From positions 60,703,252-60,767,251 of the forward strand of contig NC_090026.1 in assembly GCF_037176765.1 (NCBI RefSeq): a stretch of 64,000 nt of DNA, in the 5' to 3' direction. The notes beneath the pieces were generated by a model. The model searched no databases, was not told where the DNA came from, and saw nothing but the letters and a program-made list of their open reading frames with translations. Origin of the DNA: Anolis sagrei. Taxonomy: Eukaryota; Chordata; Lepidosauria; Squamata; Anolidae. Positions 1-11,900 of this stretch are shown here, one piece after another. The stretch's first letter is position 1. Each line of letters starts with the position of its first letter. The translations under genes and the position numbers were made by a program.

Positions 1-318
1 GCTTTAACTCTTACAAAAAGAAAAAAGCTGCAATGCAATATGAAATATTTTTTCAATAAAAATATTTTCTCATGTGTCCTTTAAAAATGTGTTAATTTTA
101 TGAAATCTGATATACAAATGGCATATTTTAATGTAATGTTTTTGTTTGAAGATCTGTTTTCTCCCTTAGTGATAACGATCTCTAATTTCAAATCAAATGG
201 AAAGAACCAAAGTATATTCAACATCAAGGCAAAGCATTCCCAATTATTGCATTGAATGAGCACTATACAATATTACTAAATGACAAATTCAGGAGTTTAA
301 ACTACAAGTATGTACCCT

Positions 319-391
319 TGCTACTGTTTTTAATATTTCATGCTTACTACTGTTTTTAATATTTCATGCTTGCTACTGTTTTTAATATTTT
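319..391. repeat. Three tandem copies of a 27-bp unit
   Basis: The unit TGCTACTGTTTTTAATATTT plus seven bases is repeated about three times with one or two changes, ending at the Helitron border. The remaining bases from 1 are A/T-rich with no supported gene. Confidence 0.75.
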
Positions 392-392
392 A

Positions 393-896
393 TCTATATA
401 AATAAAAATGCAATGTTCGTTTGTGGGATTAACAGAACTCAAAAACCCCTGGACAAATTGGCACCAAATTTGGCAGCAAAACACATTCTAATCCAATTTA
501 TGTCTTCCAAACAAAAAAATCTTCAAAAATGAAGGGGAACTAACTTTAAAATCCCAGTCACAAATACCTAATAGAACATGCACAAAAGCCCCCCTCCCCA
601 GTGTGCGAGAAGACTGATGCACCAACCGTTGTGAGGAAAGAGATGCCTAGCCATGGAGTCCCTTTCCATGTGTGGGCCCTCCTTCCTTCCCTCCCAGTCT
701 CCTTCTCTTTGTCGGCTCCACTAAACACAGACCTCTGGAAGCAAAAAGCAAAGGAAGGAAGGAAAGAGGCAGAGAAGGAAAAGAAAAATGGAGGAAGGAA
801 AGAAGTAGAGAAAGAAGAAGAAAAGGGAAGGAGAGAAAAAAGGAGCGAAAGAGGGAGGGAAGGTCGGCCACAGCAACGCGTGGCAGGTACAGCTAG
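393..896 (+). mobile_element. Non-autonomous Helitron, complete ends
   Basis: It starts TCTATATAAATAAAAATG and ends GCGTGGCAGGTACAGCTAG, between host A and T, as Helitrons do (5' TC, 3' CTRR, A|T insertion). The interior is G/A-rich (740-870) and unlike that of the other Helitrons here, so it may have captured other DNA. No Rep/helicase gene is present. Confidence 0.82.
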
Positions 897-1208
897 TTAC
901 TATATATGAAAGAGAAGAAATTCTGATAAAGACACTTGAGGGATTGCCAGCTGGTGTATAAGGACAGCATTTCTATTTGAGGTTTCCAATAGAAGGAAAC
1001 TCTGCCAATGCCAGCTGTTTTCTAACAGTTCCCACAAGCACAATATTTCCTGCTAGCTCTTTCAACATCTGCTTTTACAAAAGGCTGAAAAGTTTCTTAC
1101 AAAATGTTTTTTTAAATGTGGGGTTACTTTCACAAGCAACTTGAGTACACAAAAAGCTGCAGAGGGAAGTGAAAACTGGGCGAGTTCCTATGCATGAGCT
1201 GAAGTGCT
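897..1208. other. Intergenic, nothing recognised
   Basis: I see no coding exon, RNA gene or clear repeat here. Confidence 0.5.
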
Positions 1209-1210
1209 TA

Positions 1211-1875
1211 GATTGCATATTTTTTAAGTAAGGTCCGTTTTGTTGTAGACACTAGTAGTTCGCGCGCATACCGCAACGAGCGCGTGTGTCGTGTACCGGC
1301 ATGCCTTGGGAAAAACTGTGCTCAGTTTCCGCTCAGTAGCTAACCTGTACGGTTCTGTTCTGTGCTTTAAAAATGTTTAAGACTATCAACTCACCCGCCG
1401 CATGTGAGGTTCACTCAGTGATACGGTTTTTGTCAGCAAGGAACCTGCCTGCTGCAGAAATTCATCGACAGATTTGTGAAGTGTACGGTGATACTGTTAT
1501 GAGTGAAAGCAAAGTGCATAAGTGGGTACGACAATTCAAAGATGGCCGTGACAACGTCCATGATGAGGACCGCTCCGGTCGCCCTTCTTTGATTACAGAC
1601 AATTTGGTGGCTTTAGTTGAAGCGAGGATTCGTGAGAACAGGCGCTTCACAATAACAGGTCTCTCAAACAAATTTCCTGACGTGTCGAGATCAGTGCTTT
1701 ACAACATTGTTTCTGAACACCTAAAGTTTAGGAAACTGTGCTCCCACTAGGTCCCAAAACTCCTAACAGAAGACCACAAAAACCGAAGATTTGAGTGTGC
1801 GATCAGTAGTTACGATATGAGCGCGAATTACTAGTGTCTACAACAAAATGGACCTTACTTAAAAAATACCTCTCG
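1211..1875 (+). mobile_element. Mariner copy with 5' transposase fragment
   Basis: Imperfect inverted ends (ATTTTTTAAGTAAGGTCC and its complement near 1860) sit inside TA duplications (1209-1210, 1876-1877). At 1373-1747 an open frame of 125 codons begins MFKTINSPAACEV and carries the paired helix-turn-helix region of mariner transposases (DEDRSGRPS motif). The catalytic DDD half is missing, so the copy cannot move by itself. Copies at 47315 and 55809 belong to the same family. Confidence 0.85.
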
Positions 1876-1877
1876 TA

Positions 1878-2411
1878 CAAAAATTCAGCAAATTACAGAG
1901 AAAAGCTAAGGAACTTTTAATAGAAAAATTCTAGACTTTGACTAGCGGAATGACAGTTAATCTGAGACGCAGTACTTTATCAAGCAGCAAAGTAGACAAC
2001 AAAACCGTAATACTCAAAACATTTGTGACTTCTAATATTCTTCATTATTATGACATCTGTTTAATGCTTGAGATTACAAATTTTGAGGATAAATAAGAGA
2101 ATATTTTTCTAACGTTACTCCAAATTCAACTCAACAATGGACCTATGGGATATAAACAGATTAATGTGACCATATATTCTTGCTGTAGAAAAGCGAAGGA
2201 ACACTTCTAGCAATCATTATAGGGTTGGGGGTCCAGATACACATGCTCTTGCTGAGTCCACAAGCTGCGACTGGTTCTGAAGCATCACTGGTGGTCTAAC
2301 TTCTTTTGCTTTGCAGATTTTTTTGTGAAAGAGAAACACTCTGAACAATTTGCATTGTCTTCACTTCAGAAAAATCTCAATTTGCTAGGGAAAGGTTGTG
2401 TGCACAGTACT
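1878..2411. other. Downstream flank of the ZPBP-like gene
   Basis: No repeat or other gene is recognised between the mariner and the candidate poly(A) site. Confidence 0.5.
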
Positions 2412-2417
2412 TTTAAT
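2412..2417 (-). terminator. Candidate poly(A) signal of the ZPBP-like gene
   Basis: ATTAAA on the minus strand, about 130 bases beyond the stop codon. It is the nearest acceptable poly(A) hexamer; no transcript evidence is available. Confidence 0.35.
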
Positions 2418-2548
2418 GCATATCTCCTTTTAAGCAACCTATGATGTCTGCTTAATTGACCTTGAACCAGAAATACTTTCACCAGTGATTCTGAGAGAAT
2501 ACTTCCAAACTGCAACCATTACGCAAATCATTTTTTCAGCTTTTCTAC

Positions 2549-2948
2549 CTAAGGCAATTGGCTCTTAATTATGTCAGCTAGTCTCTGCCGCTGGTTGGAT
2601 GGCAGCTCATTTGGAGCTAAATTCGTTTTGTTTGCCAAAGCAGGTAATGAGCAGCATTCAGTGTTAGTTTCTAATTCACTTTGTCCCGCTTGACCGGGAG
2701 ACAAGCTTGTACCAGCATGTGTGGAAGGTTCTGTCAGTTCATCATTGTTTAATAATGCCATTGATTCTTCTAGTAGGTCAGCTGCTTTGTCACTTTCCAA
2801 TTTGACGGGACTTAATTTATTTCTTTGTGCTTGAATTTCTTCATCACTTGCAATATTTGCAAAATCCTGCAACCTCTTCTTAACTCCAGACTCTGCTTCT
2901 CTGATGTACTGGGCAGCTATTGTTTTTTTGCAGCACTTGGTTATAATG
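2549..2948 (-). CDS. ZPBP-like exon 10: cytoplasmic tail and stop
   Basis: This exon codes residues 390-521 and the stop codon. It begins IITKCCKK, a stop-transfer with a cysteine pair that could be palmitoylated, followed by a charged, probably helical stretch ([14 protein letters not shown]) and an acidic section ([11 protein letters not shown]). I recognise no domain in the tail. The acceptor is TTTCTCTCTCACAG. Confidence 0.82.
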
Positions 2949-5900
2949 CTGTGAGAGAGAAACATTTCACATTAGGACCGACTTTATAGGCAATACTATA
3001 GTAGCTAAGTGAGGTTAGGCCTCACTGATGAAACTGAAGGGACTTGCTATCTTGGGATCAGGCTGTAACATAAGCTTACTTTATTGTTATGTAAGAAGAC
3101 TGCATTTTCAAATTTATTTTATATGTTCAGCTAGCAAACAAGGAAATGCCACCTGTATGGGGAACTGATTATACCATCCACACTCTACCTTCCTATTAAT
3201 TCACAGCCTTCTCATGAATTAGCATGGTGATGAAATACACACCGGCAGGCCTGTAGCCAGAATTTCGTTTCGGGGGGAAGGGGGGGGGGGCTGAATTTTT
3301 TTCAGGGGAGGTTTCGTGGGGGCTGAGTTTCGGGGGGGGGGGGGGCTGAATCTGAGTGAAAGAGGGTCTTGCCTAGCAAACCTTTTGTATCATTACCCCA
3401 ATACCCCCATGCATATGGGATATATTGAGTATGGTGATCAGATCATGATATGAATAAATATAACAGTTTAAATAATGCACAAGTAAGGCCTTTTCGCGAA
3501 CCACCATGAGAATTTTGGGGGGGGGGGGCTGAAGCCCCTCAAGCCCCCCCCCCCCTCGGCTACATGCCTGCACACCAGAGTCATTCCAGATACTAGCACA
3601 TCTACCTAGGACAGCGGTTCTAACCCTGGGGGTCGCGACCCCCAGGGGGGTCGCTTGGCCATTTCGGACGGATTGCGAGGCCGCCTCCGTTGGCCCCGCC
3701 CCAAGGGCGTGGGCCAGGCGAGGGCTCCTTCACGCGAGGCCTGGCCTTGCGCAAAGCCCCCTCGCCAGCCTCGTGCTTTCAGCATCTGGCGAGGGCGTGA
3801 GGTGGGTGAGGGGATCTTGGCGCGAGGCCTGGCCTTGCGCAAAGCCCCTCTCCCACCTTGAGCTTTTGCCATCGTCGGGACCCCTGAGCGGGCCGCAAGG
3901 GGGGTGTCAGACGGGTCACAAAGACCACTTGAAAACACAGTATTTTCTATTGACCATGGGAAAATACTGTGTTTTCAAGTGGTCTTTGGTGACCCGTCTG
4001 ATACCCCCCTTGCGGCCCGCTCAGGGGTCCCGACGATGGCGAAAGCTCGAGGCAGGCGAGGCAATTTTCTATTGACCATGGGAGGAGCCCCTGGTGGTGC
4101 AGTGGGTTAAACCCCTGTGCCGGCAGGACTGAAGACCGACAGGTCATAGGTTCGAATCCGGGGAGAGGCAGACGAGCTCCCTCTATCAGCTCCAGCTCCT
4201 CATGCAGGGACATGAGAGAAGCCTCCCACAAGGATGATAAAACATCAAATCATCCGGGTGTACCCTGGGCAACGTCCTTGCAGACGGCCAATTCTCTCAC
4301 ACCAGAAGCGACTTGCAGTTTCTCAGGTCGCTCCTGACACGACAAAAAAAAAAATGACCATGGGGCTCCTGTGTGGTAAATTTGGTATCATTGGTGGGGT
4401 TCAGAATGCTCTTTGATTGCAGGTGAACTGTAAATCCCAGCAACTATAGATCCCAAATGTCAAGGTCTATTTTCACCAAACTCCACCACTGTTCACGTTT
4501 GGCAATATTGAGCATTCATGCCAAGTTTGGTCCAGATCCATTATTGTTTGAGTCCACAGTGCTCTCTGGACTACAACTCCAAAACTCAATGCCCATCAAA
4601 TCCTTCCAGTATTTTCTATTAGTAGTAGTAATTTTTATTGATTAGCCCTTAGGCCATATCACAATAAGAAACAGAACAACAAGGCCTGACAAGACCCGGT
4701 CACACTCCACGTAGTAAGTTAAAATAAGACACTTATAACAATACAGTAAATAAATATGGTAAGACATGATAAAACTGATAAACTGATCAAGCTGAGTATA
4801 TACATCATATTTCATTATCACCCCTACAGTTTACCCCAATCAGCCCTACATATGTGGTTCTCAGATGTATTTTCTATTAGTAATGGGAGTTCTGTATGCC
4901 AAGTTTAGTTCAATTTCATCATTAGTGGAGTTCAGAATGCTCTTTGATTGTAAGTGAACTATAAATCCCATCAACTACAACTCCCAAATGACAAAAATCT
5001 CCCCACCCACCCCAAACCCACGAGTATTCAAATTTGGGCCTATCGGGCATTTGTGCCAAATTTAGTTCAATGAATGAAAATACAACCAGCATATCAGATA
5101 CTGACATTACGATTCATAACAGGAGCAACATTACAATTATGAAGTAGCAATGAAAATAATTTTATGGTTGGGGGTCACCACAACATGAGAAACTGTATTA
5201 AGGGGTCGCAGCGTTAGGAAGGTTGAGAACCACTACCTAGGAGAATAAAATTAAGCCCCAACATGTTTTTCTGCCTATATTTTGTATATTCTAATTTGCA
5301 GATTTTCCTATATAACTGTCTATGATGTGTATGTTATTCTTTGTTCAAAAATAGAACGTTATTCTATGTTCATACAAACACATGTGGTAACATTGCTGTC
5401 ATTAGAGTGACGTTTAAGAACTAAAAGTCAGCATAAAGTTGAGTTCAGTCTTTTTTTTTTTTTTGACGTGTCAGAAACAACTTGAGAAACTGCAAGTCGC
5501 TTCTGGTGTGACAGAATTGGCCGTCTACAAGGACGTTGCTCAGGGGACGCGCGGATGATTTGATGTTTTTATCATCCGTGTGGGAGGCTTCTCTCATGTC
5601 CCTGCATGAGGAGCTGGAGCTGGCAGAGGGAGCTCATCCGCCTCTCCCCGAATTCGAACCTGCGACCTGTTGGTCTTCAGTCCTGCCGGCACAGGGGTTT
5701 AACCCACTGTGCCACCGGGTGGGTCCTCAGTCATGCCATGTGTCCTTTCATGCAAGTGCCCCATATACATCTCTGACTTTGCCATATCTGTAGGATGTTC
5801 AGGTTAGAATATAGGAGGGGTTCTATTAAATTCCAATAGGCAATCTGTGAGGTAGAATGACCAATGCACTATCTATATATCATCAATATCATCTATATAT

Positions 5901-8900
5901 TCTAACCTAAGCGAAAATTTGAATTTTGATTTCCCATATTCATTATAGCTGCTATACCGCCCTATCTGACTAGTATGTATCAATACATACTGTTTTCTAC
6001 TGTGCTTTTTTAGAATTCAGTGAGCAGCTCATGTTATGATAGTGTTCTATTTTTGTTGAGTTTTTTAGTAATGCAGATTTTCCATAGAACTTCTCAATAT
6101 GGGTGAAGTCAGGAAACTACTAGCTACCTGCAACCACATGGCTCCAAGTATTAGAGACTATTCCCTGGAAGCAACAATCTAATTACAAGCAATCTAATTA
6201 CAAGCTTGCTTCAGCTGCTAAATCTCAAGGAACGAATAAGGATTATATCTGATAAATGTCAAGGAAAGATGTTAGAGGTACTTACGCCCAAGTTGTCACA
6301 AGAATAACACAGGTTGATGTGGAAGATATTAAAAAAGCCAACCACATTGGTAGAATTCCTTAAAAACAAAAAGAATAGCATTCCTATTATTTATTTATTT
6401 TATTTATTTATTTATTTACTTTACTTGTATACCGCTGTTCTCAGCCCTTAGGCGACTCACAGCGGTTAACAACAGAACAGCAAAAAGTACACGGTAAAAA
6501 ACAGTAACATCATAACACCTAAACAATCTTATATAATTAACAACAATAGCCATTCACTGGCGTCTCATCACTGAAAACATGATCCAGATCCATCATCCAT
6601 TGTTCCATTCCTTATGTTCATTACACTCGTTGCACTAACTATTCGAACGCCTGCTTGAACAACCAGATCTTCACTTTTTTGCAGAATACCAATAATGATG
6701 GAGCTAGTCTAATATCTGTGGGAAGGGCGTTCCACAGCCGAGGGGCCACCACCGAGAAGGCCCTATCTCTCGTCCCCGCCAGCCGTGCCTGTGAGGCAGG
6801 CGGGATCGAGAGCAGGGCCTCCCCGGAAGACCTCAAAGTCCTGGTGGGTTCATAGGCAGAGATGCGGTCGGATAGGTATCTTGGGCCGGAACCGTTTAGG
6901 GCTTTAAAGGTCAATGCCAGCACGTTCGGCAGCCAGTGGAGTTGGCGCAACAGGGGGGTTGTATGCTCCCTGCGCTCCGCTCCTGTTAGTATCATGGCTG
7001 CCGAACGTTGGACTAGTTGAAGCATCCGAGCCGTCTTCAAAGGCAACCCCACATAGAGAGCGTTGCAGTAGTCTGAACGGGATGTAACCAGAGCGTGGAC
7101 TACCATGGCCAAGTCAGACTTCCCAAGGTATGGGCGCAGCTGGCGCACAAGTTTTAATTGTGCAAATGCTCCCCTGGTCACCACCGAGACCTGGAGTTCC
7201 AGGCTCAGCGATGAGTCCAGGGTCACACCCAAGCTGCGAACCTGCGTCTTCAGGTGGAGTGCGGCCACATCCAATACAGGCTGTAACCCTATGCCCTGTT
7301 CGGCCTTACGACTGACCAGGAGTACCTCTGTCTTGTCTGGATTCAATTTCAATTTGTTCGCTCTCATCCAGACCGTCACAGCAGCCAAGCACCAGTTCAG
7401 GACCTGGACAGCCTCCTTAGTAGCAGTAGTATTATATTGATATGCACCAGAATTGCACTCACATTCTAGCCTTGAAGGGGAGCCAAAACTCTAGCCTCAT
7501 TATCTTTGGACAAAGTTGCTACGACTTCTCTTTCAGCTCTACTTGGTGGGCAGGCCTTGGCCAGCAACAGAATTGCCAAGATGTTATAATGACAAAGCTC
7601 CATCATCATGATTGTGTCTAACAAGATCACTTCACAAAACCCTACATATTCAACCCATCAGTGCTCCAGTGAAAAGGTTTTCGAGGCACTGCACATCAGG
7701 GCACTGGGAAAGACACTTGCACTATTCTCCTAGCTGTGGAGTGTGTTTATAATAAGCAGTTTAGAGACCCTTGTCGGTCAAACAGAGATTTTGAAATCAA
7801 CATATTGTCTCCCCCCCCCCTCCCCCAAATTATTTTAGCATGTTCCTTCTTGGATAGCAATCCACTTATTATTATTTAATATAAGACCAATATCATCTAT
7901 ATAAATAAAAATGTAGTGTTAGTTTGTGGGATTAACAACTCAAAAACCACTGAACGAATTGACACCAAATCTGGACACAAGACACCTATTTTATTTAGTT
8001 ATTTATTTGACTTGTATACTGCCACTCCCAATTTGGCTCGGAGCGGTTTACAGCAGTAGATTAAAACAATACAACCAACTTTAAAATACAATAAAACAAG
8101 AACAGACATAGTCCCGAGTTATTCATCCATTGAAAGATTGTCGGAAAAGAAAGGTTTTACAGGCTTTCCGAAAAGCAAGTAGCTCTCGGATGGTTCGGGT
8201 TTCAACTGGCAAGGCATTCCATAAATAAGGGGCCACAATCGAGAAGGCTCTCTGCCTAGTAGAGGACAGATGATAAGTCCGGATGTTGGGGACTTCAAGC
8301 AAATTTTGGTCTTCGGACCGAAGTAATCTCTGGGGTTGCTAGGGGGATAAGCGGGCCCTCAGGTACGCCGGCCCCAGACCATATAAGGCCTTAAAGGTTA
8401 GTACCAGCACCTTGAAAGTGATCCGGTACTCAATCGGAAGCCAGTGCAGCTGTTGTAGAATTGGGGTAATATGACACCTTGACGGCATCCCAGTGAGAAG
8501 ACGAGCCACCGCATTTTGCACCAGCTTCAGTTTCCGGATCACTGACAAAGGAAGGCCAATGTAGAGGGCGTTACAGTAGTCAAGCCTCGAGATGACCATC
8601 GCCTGGATCACCGTAGCCAGGTCATTCCTAGATAGGAAGGGAGCCAGTCGCCTAGCTTGACGTAGGTGGAAAACGCAGATCTGCTCACAGCAGAGACCTG
8701 GGCCTCCATTGTGAGCAGAGGGTCCAATTAGACACCAAGGCTTTTTACAGAAGGTGACGGACGTAGTGTCTCGCCATCCAGGGTAGGCAGCTGGATCTCC
8801 CTCCCACCCGGACGGCCCAGCCAAAGGATCTCCGTCTTCTCTGGATTCACCCTCAACCTGCTGGAACGCAACCATCCAGTAACGGCCTCAAGGCACTGAT

Positions 8901-11900
8901 GGAAATTTTCGGGTACGGAGTCCAGCCAGCCCTCCATCCTCAGAATGAGCTGAGTGTCATCAGCCTACTGGTGGCACTCAAGCCCAAAGCTCCGCACCAG
9001 TCGGGCAAGCGGTCGCATATAGATGTTAAATAATAGAGGAGAGAGAATAGCTCCCTGCGGGACACCGCAAGTTAGCGGAGATCTCTCAGAAACCATCCCT
9101 CCCCTCGCCACATGCTGTCCCCGATTCTGGAGGAAGGAGGACACCCATTTAAGGGTTATCCCCCTAACCCCAGTCATGGCTAGGCGGTGGGTCAAAAGAT
9201 TGTGATCAACCGTATCAAATGCTGCTGTGAGGTCCAATAACACAAGCAACGCTGATCTGCCTTGATCCATCTGGCAGAGAAGCTGATCTGTGATGGCAAC
9301 TAGAACAGTCTCCGTCCCGTGCCCCCCTACGGAAGCCGGATTGGAAGGGATCAAGTCCGGCTGTGTCATTTAGGAACTGCTGCAACTGTTCCGCTGCTGC
9401 CCTCTCAACCACCTTGCCCAGAAACGAAAGGTTCGAGACTGGGCGGTAGCTAGAGAGAACCGAACGATCTAAGTATGTTTTTTTTCAGCAGTGGAGATAC
9501 CATCACCTCTTTTAAACTGAAGGAAGAACTAATTTTGGTCTCATGTATGAAAACAATCTGTCAGATAAGAAAAATCAGAGTGAACAGTCCTTGCAATGCA
9601 AGTAAAGACACATGTAATAACTTACTATGACATTTTCTTTTTGTCTTCGCACCTTTTCCATCACTGCTTTTTGCCTCAGGACAATTTTCACACTCTACTT
9701 GGCCATACTTTTCATTATAGGACCCAACAGGACATAATATGCAAACGGTATCCTGTTTTGCACTGAATCTACCTGGTGGGCATGTTACTATTCAAAAAGA
9801 GTAAAAAAACAGAGTTAAGAATTATCACAGTTCACTTTCACTGCTACTATTAGCCTACTTTTGATCCCTATTTATATTCAGAATCACACACACACACACA
9901 CACAAAAAGAATAGACAACACCCCTGGGAGCCAATGTAAACCATTTCAATACATGGAATGAAGGCAAAAACATTAATGGGATTGTGGTTCCCCTAAATTA
10001 GAGGTGGATAGAATTACTTGCATTACACATTACAAACATATTTATTACAAGTTTTCTTATATCATCTTCGACTACTTGTATGGGAAATACATATAATTTT
10101 CCCTTGATCGCAGAACTACTCCACATTAAAAGTAGTAATACCCCAAACTGAAATTCCAGAATCCTATGCCATGAGAGGCAAATCCTTATACAGAACATGT
10201 TCCTCAAAAACTCCTGAGGACTGCATATGTAAATGGAATGGTTGAATGATGTGATTGGACAATGTTTTTAATAGGAGACACTAATGTTTATGTTTTTATT
10301 GATTTTGTTATGGTTTTATTATCTGATTGTTTTTATTGTATTGAAATTGTATTTTATGGTCTTGGCACCAATTGTAAACCGTCCAGTCTGTTTTTTTTGG
10401 TAATCCCCATTATTTAGTGCGATTCTTTGAGTAAGTCTATCCATGTTCAAAATATCTAGAACTTTCAAGGTCCATTGCTCTATTGTGGATATTTCTTTTG
10501 TCTTCCATACTCTAGCTAAAATAATCCATGCCGCAGTTGTCATATAGAAGAAAAGCTTATCTGTGTTCTTATCCATTTTGAAGTCCGTGATTCCTAATAG
10601 GAAAGTCTCAGGTTTTAAGTCAATTTTTATTTGTAAGATTGTCTCTATTTGTTTCCCTATTTGGTGCCATTTTTTTTTAATTTTTCTGCATTTCCACCAC
10701 ATGTGGATAAAGTTACCTGTATTTTTCTCAAATTTCCAACATTTTTCTTTAATTTTTTCCCTTACTGATTTTTACCAATACTTCTGGTGTTAGGTACCAT
10801 CTGTAAAATAATGTATACCAATTCTCCTTCAATTCTACTGTGTAAATATATTTTAGTGTTGGTTTTGACCTACAAAACCCTTTACGGTTCCGGTCCAGCA
10901 TATCTGTCCGAACGTATCTCCCTCTACGTCCCATCTCAGAATCTGAGATCATCTGGGGAGGCCCTGCTCACAACCCCACCGCTATCACAAGTGAGGCTGG
11001 TGGGGATGAGGAGCAGGGCCTTCTCAGTGGTGGCCCCCCATCTGTGGAACTCACTCCCGGGGGAAATCAGGGCTTCAACTTCCCTCCTTGCCTTCAGGAG
11101 GCTCTGGGACCAGGCCTTTGGGCACCCTGACAATTAGACATGGAACCAGAATGATAGGACCAACAATGTGTGGAAAGTAGAACCTAACTATGAGTCGGTT
11201 AAACACTGACCAGCAATGAGGTTTGTATTGTTTTTATTGTTTTAATTGTTTTTACGGGTTTATGGCTATTCCTGCCGATAATATTGATTGTTTACGTTAA
11301 TTGTTATCAGTGTTATAATTACTGTTGTTACTGATGTTATGTTTTTGATATTATGTTTTTGTAATACAGGCATCGAATTGTGCCTTGTGTGTGTAAGCCG
11401 CCCTGAGTCCCCCCGGGTGAGAAGGCCGGGGTATAAGCAACCGCAATAAATAATAAATAAATAGTTTCTTAAGCCGTATTCCTTCCCACTCTGCCATGGA
11501 TATTGATCGATTTATGTCTCTAGACCACTTTACCATATTTTCCTTTATCTGTTCCATTTCGGTATGCCATATTAGTAATTGTCTTAAATTCTGCTTATTA
11601 ATTTGTATCTACCTTTATTATCTTATCCTAGAATCTTTCTTATCCCAGAACTATTTTATTTTCAACTGATTTTCAATTTTAAATAATTTGGAAAAAGAAA
11701 GAAAAAATACGTACACTTAAACAGCAGTTCCCTGTATTTACAAAAAATGATCTCTTAAGCATTTATCTAATGCACAAGTACTGAAAACTTACCACAACAT
11801 CCTGGGCACATTGAATTATTCTTCCTAGAATTTGTATTTTTTCCAAACCCTGGTTTGCAGTGGTCTACTTTAACAGCAGCAAGAGTCCCAGGAATCAAAT

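Larger units (their letters stand above)
3612..5234 (+). mobile_element. SPIN-like hAT with nested insertions
   Basis: It starts CAGCGGTTCTAACCCTGGGGG and ends AAGGTTGAGAACCACT, flanked by perfect 8-bp duplications ACCTAGGA (3604-3611, 5235-5242). The termini match what is known of SPIN hAT elements. It carries a long hairpin (3860-4048), a SINE (4083-4354), a LINE 3' end (4624-4869) and an internal block shared with Helitrons. Confidence 0.85.

Noticed and set aside
601-909. Open frame of 102 codons on the plus strand
   Set aside because: It is Lys/Glu/Arg-rich because of the purine-rich interior of a Helitron, and has no domain or splice context.
3606-3938. Open frame in GC-rich DNA
   Set aside because: It lies in the SPIN-like hAT with its tandem and inverted GC-rich blocks; frames are open by composition.
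4150-4165. B-box-like sequence as a tRNA gene
   Set aside because: The surrounding sequence does not fold as a complete tRNA and repeats in six SINE copies.
6286-6358. Alternative frame of exon 9 ([20 protein letters not shown])
   Set aside because: It does not match the phase of exon 8 or exon 10; the hydrophobic frame does.
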